The notes: a model not told the origin generated them from the letters alone. A stretch of DNA of 64,000 bases from Chryseobacterium sp. 7 (GCF_003663845.1 NZ_RCCA01000001.1:1488001-1552000); one strand, 5' to 3'. Counted from the stretch's first letter, positions 37,366 to 46,797 are shown. Numbers and translations: made by a program.

Positions 37366-38118
37366 ATGGTATTATTGACTTTTAACATCACATGTATGGA
37401 AGCTGAAGTAAAAAATGGCTCTCAAATTACGGCTGATGAACGACTGAAAATTACAGAAAATAATACCAAAGCGATTCTTAGAATTCTAGATATTCATGAT
37501 GTCAAATCAAGTTTTTTTGTAGAGATTTCTCTAATCGAAAAGCTTCATAATTTAATAAAAGCAATTTCATCCAAAGGGCATGAAATTGCTTTTTATAATA
37601 AAGGTTCCAACCCTGAAGAAATTGAAAATGCCAAGAAGAATATTCAGGATCTGTTGGAGAAACAGATCAGGGGAATTCGTCAGAAAGATGTAAAAGTTTC
37701 GCAGGAAATTTTGAAACTGATGGAATTTAACTACGTCTCGAATATTGATAATGCCAATATCCTTTTTCCTTTCAAAAGACTTAAAAGGGATACAGTGATC
37801 ACGGAAGAGGATGGACTAAGTATTGTACCGGAAAGTATCTCCCCGTACAGTCAGCTGCCTTACAATGATTTTGTATTTCAGATCCTGCCGATGAAGTATT
37901 ATCAGAATATGGTTCTGGAAACTTTGCAGAATGAAGAGTTTGTTCTAATTTATCTGAACACATGGCAGTTTACAGATTTCAATAAATACCGTTTCGATAT
38001 TCCTTTTTACCGACGCTTATTTTCGGGCAAAAAAATGGAGGACAAATTAGATGCCCTCCTTACTTTTCTTAATGACAGGGAAATGGCTACTTCCCGCATG
38101 AAAGATTATATTTTTTAG
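37366..38118 (+). CDS. Polysaccharide deacetylase-like protein with degenerate active site
   Basis: 250 residues, cytoplasmic by sequence. The outline is that of a NodB-type fold: MVLLTFNITCMEAEVKNG replaces the usual TFDVD..., then ATKAILRILDIHDVKSSFFV-like helix and strand (NTKAILRILDIHDVKSSFFV), and GHEIAFYNKGSNPEE where active enzymes have GHEIGSHG. The metal-binding Asp and His residues are therefore not in place. The later part (FKRLKRDTVITEEDGLSIVP; FILPFYRR-like DIPFYRRLFS) resembles exosortase-linked deacetylases. I expect a non-catalytic or altered enzyme; the role is unknown. Confidence 0.6.
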   Translation: MVLLTFNITCMEAEVKNGSQITADERLKITENNTKAILRILDIHDVKSSFFVEISLIEKLHNLIKAISSKGHEIAFYNKGSNPEEIENAKKNIQDLLEKQIRGIRQKDVKVSQEILKLMEFNYVSNIDNANILFPFKRLKRDTVITEEDGLSIVPESISPYSQLPYNDFVFQILPMKYYQNMVLETLQNEEFVLIYLNTWQFTDFNKYRFDIPFYRRLFSGKKMEDKLDALLTFLNDREMATSRMKDYIF

Positions 38119-38241
38119 GTTGAAGGTGCTAGGTAGCAGCTATTAGGTCAAAGGGATTAGAGAGAATTATTTCTCATGATCAACAATATTCAATTTCTAA
38201 ACCCCTAACATTAAACTCTAACCCCTAAACTTTAAACTTTA
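38119..38241. repeat. Low-complexity intergenic spacer
   Basis: GGTTGAAGGTGCTAGG and AAAGGGATTAGAGAG words on the left give way to AACCCCTAACATTAAACTC, TAACCCCTAAACTTTAAAC on the right, on the same strand. It separates convergent genes and shares words with 50628-50739. No ORF. Confidence 0.45.
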
Positions 38242-39447
38242 CTAGCTCAATTCAAAAAGGGTAATCTCAGGCAATACACCCACTCTTCCAGGATATCCCA
38301 ATACACCAAAACCTCTGTTTACGTATAATAATTTCCCTTCACTTTCGTATAAATCGGCCCATTTCGGGTAGCGGTACTGTACTGGTGACCATTTTACATT
38401 TTTAAGATCTAAACCAAACTGCATTCCATGGGTGTGTCCCGAAAGGGTCAGGTGAATGTTGGAAGGATGTTTTTTTACCACATAATCAAAATGGGTAGGA
38501 TCGTGGCTCATTAAAATTTTAGTGGCAGATTCCGGTACTCCTTTTAAAGCATCATCTATTTTTCCGAATTGAGGAAATGGTTTCAATCCCCAGTTTTCAA
38601 CCCCCAGAATATAGAGTTTCTCTCCGTTTTTTTCAATGACTCTGTGCTCGTTTCTCAGCATATCAAAGCCTGCTTGTTTTTCATAACTGATTAAAGTGTC
38701 AAGGTTTTCCTTTTTGGCTGCAGGTGATTCCCAGGTTACATAATCTCCGTAATCATGATTTCCTAATACGGCCAATTTGCCGTCTTTAGCTTTAATTTTT
38801 GAAAATAGAGGAATGAAGGGTTTGAACTCGTCCGCAACGTTATTCACCATGTCTCCGGTAAATAATACCAGATCAGGGTTTTGTTCATTGATCAGTTCGA
38901 TAGCGTGTTGTAATTTGCTCGGATCAGAGAAACTTCCACTGTGAACATCAGAAATCTGGATGATTTTGTAGCCTTTAAAGCTTTTCGGAAGATTGGCAAA
39001 ATTCACTCTGACTCTTCTTACTTTATGTCTGTATTTTCCAAATGTAATTCCGTCTATGAAAAGCGCTGAGAGAACTCCGCTCATCCCAAGACCTGCCAGG
39101 CTCAGGAACTTCCTTCTTTCAGGGAAGAAATTTTCCGTGGGTTTGGCAAAGCCTATCAGATAACCTCCCATTCTGATGAGATCATCAATTAATAAAAACA
39201 GAACCACGAAAATTTTAGGAAGGATAAAAATCAAAAATAATGAAATCATGATCTGGGCTCTTACCATGCTTCGGTCTGACCTTTGGTAATGGGTGACTTC
39301 ATAGGCGAAAATGGCGTAAGCGGTTAATGATATTACCCAATATCCGATTCTAATCCAGGAATTATCGGTAAGCGTTCTTACTGCCTGATAGATGTATACT
39401 TCCAAAAACAGGAAGATTCCGGCGATGATTAAAAAATTCTTTTGCAT
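38242..39447 (-). CDS. Membrane-anchored metallophosphoesterase (YaeI/YkuE type)
   Basis: 401 residues. Four hydrophobic helices occupy about residues 5-110 (NFLIIAGIFLFLEVYIYQAV; IMISLFLIFILPKIFVVLFL), followed by a short FLSLAGLGMSGV segment and a calcineurin-like domain: QISDVHSGSF, LVLFTGDMVNN, AVLGNHDYGDY, LMSHDPTHF and LSGHTHGMQFG give all five metal motifs in order. It probably acts on a phosphoester at the outer membrane-facing side; YkuE-type relatives bind Mn/Zn. Substrate unknown. It is monocistronic after the kasIII terminator. Confidence 0.9.
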   Translation of the reverse strand: MQKNFLIIAGIFLFLEVYIYQAVRTLTDNSWIRIGYWVISLTAYAIFAYEVTHYQRSDRSMVRAQIMISLFLIFILPKIFVVLFLLIDDLIRMGGYLIGFAKPTENFFPERRKFLSLAGLGMSGVLSALFIDGITFGKYRHKVRRVRVNFANLPKSFKGYKIIQISDVHSGSFSDPSKLQHAIELINEQNPDLVLFTGDMVNNVADEFKPFIPLFSKIKAKDGKLAVLGNHDYGDYVTWESPAAKKENLDTLISYEKQAGFDMLRNEHRVIEKNGEKLYILGVENWGLKPFPQFGKIDDALKGVPESATKILMSHDPTHFDYVVKKHPSNIHLTLSGHTHGMQFGLDLKNVKWSPVQYRYPKWADLYESEGKLLYVNRGFGVLGYPGRVGVLPEITLFELS

Positions 39448-39455
39448 GTCTGATC

Positions 39456-39490
39456 AAAAAAAGCACAAAGAATAAACTTCCCTGTGCTTT
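39456..39490 (-). terminator. Terminator of the KAS III gene
   Basis: On the minus strand AAAGCACA pairs with TGTGCTTT and is followed by seven T. It lies between the 39513 stop and the next start at 39447. Confidence 0.8.
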
Positions 39491-39512
39491 TATATTTTTA
39501 ATGGTTTAAATA

Positions 39513-40586
39513 TTACTTTTTAGGAAATCTATAAACGATAGCATTGATGTTCATTCCGGCACCTACCGAAGTCATCACAATGTTACCATTATCTTTAAAC
39601 GATTGACCTTCCATTTTTCCTTTAATTATAATATCATACATCGTAGGAATTGTTGCGACGGAAGTATTTCCAAGATCCTGGATCGTCATAGGAGAGATGG
39701 AATGATCGTATTCTTTCACATCATAAAGCTTGTGAAGTCTCTCAATCATTGCATAATCCATTTTAGCGTTAGCCTGATGAATTAAGATTTTATCTATATC
39801 TTCAATAGAAAGACCTGCATCTGTAATGGTGTCCTTGATAGCATCAGGTACATTTTTAAGAGCATATTCATAAATCTTTCTTCCCAACATTCTTACATAA
39901 AGACGTTTCTGATCTGCTTCTTTATTGATAGATGGTTGGTTTTCAAGGTAGTTTAATTCTGGTCCGTTGTCGCAGATGGTGTTGTGAGCAATAATTCCTA
40001 CGTTTTCTTCGTCAGTTGCTTTTACCACTACAGCTCCGGCACCGTCAGCAAAGATCATTCTGTTTCTGTCATAAGGATCTGTTACTCTGCTTAAAGTTTC
40101 AGCTCCCACTACAAGAATTGTTTTGGCAACCTTAGCTTTAATTAAATTATCAGACAAAATCATAGCTTCTACCCATCCTGGACATCCGAAAACCATATCA
40201 TATGTTACGCATTTTCTGTTTTTGATCCCCAGTTTATTCTTTACTCTCGCAGCCATTGTAGGCATAAAATCTGCATATCCGTTTTCGGTAACTTCCCCGA
40301 AATTGCTTGCATAGATAATATAATCTAAATCTTCGCCATCTACTTTTGCATCCTCAAGGGCAATTTTTGCAGCTTCATATCCGATTTGAGAATTAGAAAG
40401 ATCATCCTCAATGAATCTCCTGTTTTCGATTTCTGTAATTTCTACAAATTTCGCAATGGTCTCTTCCACAGGCTTTTCAATCTTTACTCCGTCTTCAGTG
40501 TAGAACTCGGAATTCATGAAGTAATCTCTACCAATAACTCTGTTCGGAATATAAGATCCAGAGCCAATAATGATCGTATTCGGCAT
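39513..40586 (-). CDS. 3-oxoacyl-ACP synthase III-like thiolase-fold enzyme
   Basis: 357 residues, about 25 longer than FabH. The Cys-His-Asn triad is intact: Cys in MVFGCPGWVEAM (about residue 130), His in KILIHQANAKM (about 270) and Asn in LGNTSVATIPTMYD (about 305). FADGAGAVVVKATDEEN and TSVGAGMNINAIVYRF are typical of the fold. It makes a carbon-carbon bond by decarboxylative condensation of acyl groups. Whether it starts fatty acids or a secondary product such as a flexirubin-like or other lipid is not decided by sequence; no acyl carrier gene is adjacent. Confidence 0.88.
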   Translation of the reverse strand: MPNTIIIGSGSYIPNRVIGRDYFMNSEFYTEDGVKIEKPVEETIAKFVEITEIENRRFIEDDLSNSQIGYEAAKIALEDAKVDGEDLDYIIYASNFGEVTENGYADFMPTMAARVKNKLGIKNRKCVTYDMVFGCPGWVEAMILSDNLIKAKVAKTILVVGAETLSRVTDPYDRNRMIFADGAGAVVVKATDEENVGIIAHNTICDNGPELNYLENQPSINKEADQKRLYVRMLGRKIYEYALKNVPDAIKDTITDAGLSIEDIDKILIHQANAKMDYAMIERLHKLYDVKEYDHSISPMTIQDLGNTSVATIPTMYDIIIKGKMEGQSFKDNGNIVMTSVGAGMNINAIVYRFPKK

Positions 40587-40687
40587 TCGTTTATATGATT
40601 TTTTTAAAGATGCAAAGTTAATAATTAATATTAATAACAGAGAATTAAAAATATTATTAAATTTGCAAAAATTGTACTTTACAATCT

Positions 40688-41256
40688 ATGAAAAACAACT
40701 CGTCCTTAAAAGGCTTACTTATTGCAGCTGTGGCGTTTATCGTTGCCTTTGGGATCTACTTCCTTTTTTAGCCAAGAAGAATTATTATGTTGTAGATAAT
40801 CCTACCCCGAATACGTATTATTTTAAGATCAATAACGGATCTGAAGGAATTATTTCTGCGGGGCAGTATGTGCATGTGGATTTGAATAAAGGGAAAAACT
40901 CTATTCAGGTTTTTGATCAGAACAAAAAAATGCTTTACGATTCAGCATTTGAAGTGAACAAACTTCGTGGTCTGATTAATATTACGCACCAGGATTACTA
41001 TGTAAATGATCAGTATTACGGATATAATCTTAAAAAAGATTCGTTGCTGACAGCACTTGATAAAACGGTTATTGACGGAAAAGATTATTACGGAGGAGCA
41101 AGGCACTTCAATAAGCTTTACACAGAAGATTTTTATTACAATGTAGATGAAGATTATGACCAAGTGATCAAAAATATCCAGCAGGTGGAATCAAGATCTA
41201 AAATCTTCAGAAAGCAGGATTACCTAAATTATTACAAAGAATATTACAAGTTTTAA
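40688..41256 (+). pseudogene. Membrane-anchored protein, frameshifted in a T run
   Basis: ATG at 40688 reads MKNNSSLKGLLIAAVAFIVA and on to FGIYFLF-stop at 40769, while the neighbouring frame continues LAKKNYYVVDNPTPNTYYFK to 41256. Adding one T to the six-T run at 40764-40769 joins the two into about 190 residues: one N-terminal membrane helix and a soluble beta-rich domain. The downstream frame has no plausible start of its own. It is directly followed by menG (3-base gap). The protein family is not recognised. A sequencing indel is quite possible because the rest of the gene shows no decay. Confidence 0.75.
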
Positions 41257-41259
41257 GTT

Positions 41260-41991
41260 TTGACAAAAGATATCACCAAAGTTACTCCCTACAATTCGGA
41301 GGCTACAAAAAAGAGCCAGGTAGAGGACATGTTCGACAACATAGCACCGAAGTATGACCTTCTGAACCATGTTTTATCCATGAAAATAGACGTTTTGTGG
41401 AGAAATAAACTGGTAAGATGGATGAAAAATGATAATCCGCAGGAAGTGCTGGATGTGGCTACAGGAACGGGAGATCTGGCAATTACTATTGAAAAAGGAA
41501 CCGGTTCTAAAGTAGTTGGATTAGATTTATCACAACAAATGCTGAATGTTGGCGTTATTAAAATAAAAAAACTTAAATTAGACGGCAAAATTTCCATGCA
41601 AAAAGGAGATGCAGAAAATTTACCTTTCGAGGACAATAGATTTGATGCTGTTTCCGTTGCATTTGGAGTAAGGAATTTTGAAAACCTTACCAAAGGTTTA
41701 GCAGAGTTAAGAAGAGTAGTTAAAGATAACAAAAGTGTTTATATACTGGAGTTTTCAAAGGTTGAGGGTTTCATGGGGCCATTTTATATGTTTTATTTCA
41801 AAAATATATTGCCTGCCATTGGCAGATTGGTTTCTAAGGATAATAGGGCGTATACATACCTTCCGGATTCTGTAAATGCTTTTCCTTTCGGGGAGAAGAT
41901 GAAGCAAATTCTTTTAGATACGGGATTTAAGAAAGTTGAATATAAAAAATTAAGTTTAGGTATAGCCACAATTTATAAAGCAACAAAGTAA
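41260..41991 (+). CDS. menG: Demethylmenaquinone methyltransferase
   Basis: Also called UbiE; adds the last methyl group in menaquinone synthesis using SAM. 243 residues starting at TTG (41260), 3 bases after the preceding stop; no nearer ATG retains the conserved N-terminus VEDMFDNIAPKYDLLNHVLS. DVATGTGDLAITI (about residues 68-80) is the SAM loop, GLDLSQQML follows, and GDAENLPFEDNRFDAVSVAFGVRNF (quoted in part) with FGVRNF is the family signature. It is followed at 3 bases by porT, a gene order I recall in flavobacteria. Confidence 0.94.
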   Translation: MTKDITKVTPYNSEATKKSQVEDMFDNIAPKYDLLNHVLSMKIDVLWRNKLVRWMKNDNPQEVLDVATGTGDLAITIEKGTGSKVVGLDLSQQMLNVGVIKIKKLKLDGKISMQKGDAENLPFEDNRFDAVSVAFGVRNFENLTKGLAELRRVVKDNKSVYILEFSKVEGFMGPFYMFYFKNILPAIGRLVSKDNRAYTYLPDSVNAFPFGEKMKQILLDTGFKKVEYKKLSLGIATIYKATK

Positions 41992-41994
41992 CCT

Positions 41995-42777
41995 ATGAAT
42001 AAATTTCTATTAAAAGCACTGGTTTTAGCCTCAGTAAATGTTGCCGTTTTTGCAAACGCGCAATTCAGAACCCGAAACAGAATGGATAAGTTGGAAGATT
42101 TCGACGAACAGAAATTCAGCTGGGGGTTTTATTTGAACGGGAACAGACTGGATTACCGCATTGTTTTGCATCCGAAATACGGGATGAATGATAATGAAAA
42201 CCTTGTTACCTCTAAGGAAAGTTATAGTTTTGGTGCCGGGCTTATTGCAAAATGGAGACTGAATGACTATCTTGACGTAAGAATAGAGCCAGGTTTACAG
42301 TTTGCACAAAGACAGTTGACTTTTAATACTCAATCCAATGACATTTATGCAGGTGGGTCTCTGACCAATCCTCCTTTTATGCCAATCCCTTTACAGGAAA
42401 AAGATAGAGTAAGAGAAATTAAATCTACTTTGATTGACATTCCGGTGCTTCTGGAACTTCACGGTCAGAGATGGTACAATTCAAGACCTTACGTTGCTGC
42501 CGGGGTAAACTATGTCGTGAACCTTCAGTCTAACGCAACTTCTACAGATGATAATATGCAGGGAATCTACAGATCCACAACGCATAACTTTGCGTGGTCT
42601 GCAGAAATGGGAATCCAGTTCTACTTCAACAAGTTTAAACTGACTCCTGCTGTAAGAGGAACATTCTTCATGAACAATGAGAAAGTGGCAGATAATGCTA
42701 CTACACCGCCTTACTGGGCATCTGCAATCTCTACATTACAGACAAGAGCCGTAATGTTTGTTCTGAAATTCGAATAA
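41995..42777 (+). CDS. porT: PorT-family outer-membrane protein of the type 9 secretion system
   Basis: 260 residues. Signal peptide LKALVLASVNVAVFANAQ at the start, then an outer-membrane beta-barrel-like pattern (FSWGFYLNGNRLDYRIVLHP, LRIEPGLQFAQRQL-like DVRIEPGLQFAQRQLTF, NFAWSAEMGIQFYFNKFKLT) ending with an aromatic C-terminal residue pair (FVLKFE). PorT is needed for gingipain secretion in Porphyromonas and is a core T9SS component. Its place directly after menG supports the call. Other T9SS genes are not in this window. Confidence 0.85.
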   Translation: MNKFLLKALVLASVNVAVFANAQFRTRNRMDKLEDFDEQKFSWGFYLNGNRLDYRIVLHPKYGMNDNENLVTSKESYSFGAGLIAKWRLNDYLDVRIEPGLQFAQRQLTFNTQSNDIYAGGSLTNPPFMPIPLQEKDRVREIKSTLIDIPVLLELHGQRWYNSRPYVAAGVNYVVNLQSNATSTDDNMQGIYRSTTHNFAWSAEMGIQFYFNKFKLTPAVRGTFFMNNEKVADNATTPPYWASAISTLQTRAVMFVLKFE

Positions 42778-42802
42778 AAAATATTTCATTGAAAAATAAA
42801 CG

Positions 42803-42828
42803 GGAGGTGCATTAGCACCTCCTTTTTT
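42803..42828 (+). terminator. porT terminator
   Basis: GGAGGTGC pairs with GCACCTCC around ATTA, followed by six T. Confidence 0.95.
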
Positions 42829-42915
42829 GTTGTTATATCAAAATATAGAGTGTTTTATTTTGTTAGTGTTATTATTTTTTTATTTTTGCTTTTAGTTAGA
42901 ATATACAAACCTGAA

Positions 42916-43218
42916 ATGCTTCAAGATTTAGAAAACAATTTTTCAGAATTAGAGAGAAAGATTTCGACTCTGCAAAAGAACTATAAAAATCTTACGGAAA
43001 ATTTAAAAGAATTAAGTATTGAGCATGAAGAGTTGAAGAAGAAATATGATGAGGAAAGAAGAAAGAATCAGGTATTAGCAGAAGAACAAAAAAATATAAA
43101 ACTTTATTCAGCAATATCAGGAAATCCTGAACACAATAGATTAATGAAAAACCATATCAACAGATTGGTAAAAGAAATTGATTTCTGTATTGCTCAGCTT
43201 CAAAACAGTGGATTATAA
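42916..43218 (+). CDS. Coiled-coil protein coupled to zapA
   Basis: 100 residues from MLQDLENNFSELERK; the frame is open further upstream (hydrophobic, 42850) but only from a non-ATG start. Residues 5-75 are a heptad-rich coiled coil (NLTENLKELSIEHEELKKKY). The C-terminal end NHINRLVKEIDFCIAQLQNS is typical of the small coiled-coil gene found before zapA in flavobacteria. It overlaps zapA by one base (TAATG). A division role is inferred from coupling with zapA; no domain confirms it. Confidence 0.75.
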   Translation: MLQDLENNFSELERKISTLQKNYKNLTENLKELSIEHEELKKKYDEERRKNQVLAEEQKNIKLYSAISGNPEHNRLMKNHINRLVKEIDFCIAQLQNSGL

Positions 43219-43505
43219 TGGAGGTAAGGAGAATAACCGTCAACATTGCAGGAAGAGTATATCCGCTGAACGTACCGGCAGCAGAGGAAGAAACTTTGCG
43301 TAAAGTAGGGAAGCAGATAGAGAATATGATTAAAGATTTTGAACAGAACTTCGATGTAAGAGATAAACAGGATGCTTTGGCAATGTGTGCCCTGAAACTG
43401 GGAACCAATGCAGAAGTAGTTTCTCTGAACTACGAAAAAAATATTAATTCTACCAACGAAAGGTTAATGCAGATTAACCAGTCGTTGAATGAAATCGGGA
43501 AATAG
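43218..43505 (+). CDS. zapA: Cell division protein ZapA
   Basis: Binds FtsZ and promotes bundling of protofilaments in the division ring. 95 residues: the N-terminal domain RRITVNIAGRVYPLNVPAAE with EETLRKVGKQIENMI (about residues 4-45) and a C-terminal helix with the family's DALAMCALKL segment. It is translationally coupled to the coiled-coil gene upstream and immediately followed by a 6S-like RNA, as zapA is followed by ssrS in many bacteria. Confidence 0.9.
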   Translation: MEVRRITVNIAGRVYPLNVPAAEEETLRKVGKQIENMIKDFEQNFDVRDKQDALAMCALKLGTNAEVVSLNYEKNINSTNERLMQINQSLNEIGK

Positions 43506-43525
43506 ATTTTTTTTCCTGAAAAGTA

Positions 43526-43697
43526 CTGCCTACAATAATTCTAACACATTAAAGGTAAACTCAACGCTAAACAATTACCGAACAAATGTCCATCGAATGG
43601 CGTGCCGGATTTCCGGATTACAGACAGTGGAAATCAGTTCAAATCGTGTTGATTAGGAGTTTACTCTCAATCTCTGGATTATTGTGGGCTTTTTTTA
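43526..43697 (+). ncRNA. ssrS: 6S RNA (flavobacterial type)
   Basis: About 170 nt between zapA and rny. The closing stem is GCCTACAATAAT (43528-43539) with ATTATTGTGGGC (43678-43689), 12 pairs with one G-U, followed by eight T. An inner stem pairs GTAAACTC (about 43555-43562) with GAGTTTAC, giving a long rod with a large central portion, the 6S architecture that mimics open promoter DNA and binds RNA polymerase. The position after zapA is the classic ssrS locus. A 6S-Flavo family has been described in Flavobacteria. A covariance search would settle it. Confidence 0.75.
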
Positions 43698-43738
43698 TTT
43701 TAAAAGGATATGAATACAATTAAAACTCAATATAAATT

Positions 43739-45304
43739 ATGATAGAAGTTATAGTAGGTGTTGTTTGTTTAGTAATTGGGGCTGCTGTGGGGATGTTCTT
43801 CTCCAGAAGCTCTCTGAATACGAAGGCAAAATTCATCATAGATGATGCTAAGAAAAACGCCGAAAACCTTATAGAAAAAGCTAACGTACAAGCTGAATCC
43901 ATAAAGAAAGAAAAGAACCTTCAGGCCAAAGAAAAATTCCTGGAACTGAAATCTCAGCATGATGCAGACATCCAGTCCCGCGAAAAGAAAATGCAGGAAG
44001 TTGAAAAGAGAACGAAAGACAAAGAGCATAAGCTTAATGACGAACTTAGCAAGACTGGAAAGCTTGAAAAAGATTTAGACAAGCAGATTGCAGATTATGC
44101 TAAGAAAACTGAAATCCTTGAAAGAAAACAACAGGAATTAGATACAGCGAACGCTAAGAAAGTAGAAATACTTGAAAAAATCTCTAATTATACGGCGGAT
44201 GAAGCTAAAGCAGAATTGGTAGAAACCATGAAAGCTGAAGCTAAAACAAGAGCGCAGGCACATGTTCAGAGCATCATGGAAGAAGCTCAGATGAATGCCA
44301 AAAACGAAGCGAGAAAAATCGTTATTCAAACCATTCAGAGAATCGGAACCGAGCAGGCTATCGAAAACTCAGTATCAGTTTTCAATATTGAATCTGATGA
44401 GGTAAAAGGTAGAATTATCGGTAGAGAAGGTAGAAATATCCGTGCTTTAGAAGCAGTAACAGGTGTAGAAATTATTGTTGATGATACTCCGGAAGCTATT
44501 CTTCTTTCATGTTTTGACCCTGTAAGAAGAGAGATTGCAAGATTGTCCCTTCACAGATTGGTAACCGATGGTAGAATTCACCCGGCGAGAATTGAAGAAG
44601 TTGTAGAAAAAACAAGAAAACAGATCGAAGAGGAAATCATTGAAGTAGGTAAGAGAACGATCATTGATTTAGGAATCCACGGATTACACCCTGAACTGAT
44701 CAAAATCGTAGGGAGAATGAAATACCGTTCTTCTTACGGACAAAACTTACTACAGCACTCAAGAGAAGTAGCAAACATTGCTGCAACCATGGCTGCTGAG
44801 TTAGGATTAAACGTAAAATTAGCTAAAAGAGCAGGTCTTTTACATGATATTGGTAAAGTGCCTGAGCAGGAATCAGAACTTCCACACGCCCTATTAGGAA
44901 TGCAATGGGCTGAGAAATATGGTGAAAACCCTGAAGTAGTAAATGCTATCGGAGCTCACCACGACGAAATTGAAATGAAGTCTTTATTGTCTCCGATCAT
45001 CCAGGTAGCCGATGCGATCTCAGGAGCGAGACCGGGAGCAAGAAGACAGGTATTGGAATCTTACATCCAGAGATTGAAAGATCTTGAATCTGCAGCATTA
45101 AGCTTCGATGGAGTATCAAGTGCTTATGCTATCCAGGCAGGTAGAGAATTGAGAGTAATGGTAGAGAGCGGAAAAGTAAACGATGAAGTAGCTTCTCAGC
45201 TTTCTTACGACATCTCTGAGAAAATTCAGAATGAACTGACTTATCCTGGGCAGGTAAAAGTAACAGTAATCAGAGAAACGAGAGCTGTGAATATTGCCAG
45301 ATAA
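43739..45304 (+). CDS. rny: Ribonuclease Y
   Basis: Membrane-anchored endoribonuclease that starts mRNA decay. 521 residues: TM helix [20 protein letters not shown] at the start, a long charged coiled coil (about 25-195), a KH domain with [21 protein letters not shown] (GREG; quoted 20 of it: [20 protein letters not shown]) near 220-240, and an HD domain with [11 protein letters not shown] and [14 protein letters not shown] plus AHHDEIE. Length and order are standard. It is preceded by the 6S-like RNA and followed by a terminator. Confidence 0.96.
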   Translation: MIEVIVGVVCLVIGAAVGMFFSRSSLNTKAKFIIDDAKKNAENLIEKANVQAESIKKEKNLQAKEKFLELKSQHDADIQSREKKMQEVEKRTKDKEHKLNDELSKTGKLEKDLDKQIADYAKKTEILERKQQELDTANAKKVEILEKISNYTADEAKAELVETMKAEAKTRAQAHVQSIMEEAQMNAKNEARKIVIQTIQRIGTEQAIENSVSVFNIESDEVKGRIIGREGRNIRALEAVTGVEIIVDDTPEAILLSCFDPVRREIARLSLHRLVTDGRIHPARIEEVVEKTRKQIEEEIIEVGKRTIIDLGIHGLHPELIKIVGRMKYRSSYGQNLLQHSREVANIAATMAAELGLNVKLAKRAGLLHDIGKVPEQESELPHALLGMQWAEKYGENPEVVNAIGAHHDEIEMKSLLSPIIQVADAISGARPGARRQVLESYIQRLKDLESAALSFDGVSSAYAIQAGRELRVMVESGKVNDEVASQLSYDISEKIQNELTYPGQVKVTVIRETRAVNIAR

Positions 45305-45326
45305 TAATCAGAAAAAGATATTTGAT

Positions 45327-45357
45327 AAAAACCTTTCAAGAAATTGAAAGGTTTTTT
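45327..45357 (+). terminator. rny terminator
   Basis: AAAAACCTTTCAA pairs with TTGAAAGGTTTTTT around GAAA. Confidence 0.93.
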
Positions 45358-45377
45358 ATTTTTATCAAAACTTAAAA

Positions 45378-46619
45378 ATGCAAGAACTGTCTCTGTCTTC
45401 AAAACTGAAGTACATTTTCTCTATTCCCGTTATTATTTCAGCCTTAGGCTATTTTGTAGATATCTATGACCTCCTTTTATTTGGAATCGTTAGAATCCCG
45501 AGTTTAAAGGCATTAGGGCTTAATCCTGATGCAGACGGAACCTTTATTCTGAACTGTCAGATGGTGGGACTTCTGATAGGAGGTGTTTTCTGGGGGATCT
45601 TCGGAGATAAAAAAGGAAGACTTTCTGTACTTTTTGGATCTATTTTAGTGTATTCTTTAGCCAATATAGCCTGTGGCTTTCTTCCTTACTTTCCTAAAGA
45701 GCATTTGGTGTATCAATATGCAGGGTTAAGGTTTATTGCGGGGATTGGACTTGCCGGAGAGCTAGGAGCGGGAATTACACTGGTTTCTGAAAGTCTGCCG
45801 AAAAATTTAAGAGCCATCGGAACCTCAGTGGTTGCCGGTTTCGGATTAATGGGAGCTGTAGTGGCTCAGCTTACTGTAGAATTGGCCGGAGGGTGGAATA
45901 TTTCCTACATCATTGGCGGAATTATGGGAATTTTGCTATTGCTGCTAAGAATAAGCGTATCCGAATCCGGAATTTATAAGAATATTGTACATAAAAACGT
46001 CTCAAAAGGAAATTTTCTATCCTTTTTTACCAATAAAGACAGGTTGATAAGATATTTAAAATGCATTGCTGTAGGATTGCCTACATGGTATTGTATCGGA
46101 ATTCTTGCGGTTTTGGCTAATCAGTTTGCTCCTGAAATGGGAATTAAAGAGATCAACCCGGGAAAAGCAATTATGTGGGCTTATGTAGGGATTTCTGTAG
46201 GTGATTTACTGAGTGGTTTTATCTCTCATGCTTTAAAATCACGTAAAATGGCCATTTTTTATATGCTGATTTTTACCCTGATTGGAGTGGCAATAATGTT
46301 ATTTGGTAATACCAATACAGAAACAAAATATTATCTGTTTTGCGTATGGCTTGGTTTCGGAACAGGATATTGGGCTATGTTTGTGACACTGGCTGCAGAA
46401 CAGTTCGGTACCAATATCAGAAATACGGCAACAACTACCGTTCCCAATATGGTAAGAGGGCTTGTTCCGGTAATGATTTTTGCTTTTGATTCTCTTAAAG
46501 GTCATTTCCCTGTGGTGGAAAGTGCAGCCATAGTTGGAGTGGTGGTATTCGGGCTTGCATTTTATTCTTCACTTACCATTTCAGAAACGCATGACAGAGA
46601 TCTTGAATTTACTGAATAA
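45378..46619 (+). CDS. MFS transporter
   Basis: 413 residues with 12 predicted membrane helices. The A-loop motif after TM2 reads GVFWGIFGDKKGRLSVLFG (about residues 72-90; G-x-x-x-D-x-x-G-R), and RFIAGIGLAGELGAGITLVS is the TM4 signature of the sugar/organic-acid porter group (RFxxGxGxGGE). This fits the metabolite:H+ symporter branch (aromatic acid or organic acid carriers), but the substrate is not determinable. It stands alone between the rny terminator and the GG-leader peptide promoter. Confidence 0.85.
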   Translation: MQELSLSSKLKYIFSIPVIISALGYFVDIYDLLLFGIVRIPSLKALGLNPDADGTFILNCQMVGLLIGGVFWGIFGDKKGRLSVLFGSILVYSLANIACGFLPYFPKEHLVYQYAGLRFIAGIGLAGELGAGITLVSESLPKNLRAIGTSVVAGFGLMGAVVAQLTVELAGGWNISYIIGGIMGILLLLLRISVSESGIYKNIVHKNVSKGNFLSFFTNKDRLIRYLKCIAVGLPTWYCIGILAVLANQFAPEMGIKEINPGKAIMWAYVGISVGDLLSGFISHALKSRKMAIFYMLIFTLIGVAIMLFGNTNTETKYYLFCVWLGFGTGYWAMFVTLAAEQFGTNIRNTATTTVPNMVRGLVPVMIFAFDSLKGHFPVVESAAIVGVVVFGLAFYSSLTISETHDRDLEFTE

Positions 46620-46716
46620 TTTAAATTGTTTAATAAATAATATACTGGTATTCCTTATTTTGAATATAATAATTAAGTTATAATCAATAATTTATTAATT
46701 TTTTCAATGGTTTTTG

Positions 46717-46746
46717 TTGCAAGTGTTTAATATTTGTTTAACTTTG
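46717..46746 (+). promoter_or_regulatory. Promoter of the GG-leader peptide gene
   Basis: TTG (46717-46719) and TAACTTTG (46739-46746), separated by 19 bases, match the Bacteroidota -33/-7 promoter well. Initiation near 46752 would give a 45-base leader before the ATG. Confidence 0.65.
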
Positions 46747-46797
46747 GAGGGTAACTAAAACTATATTGTTTAATCAAAACTAAACCACATCAACATT

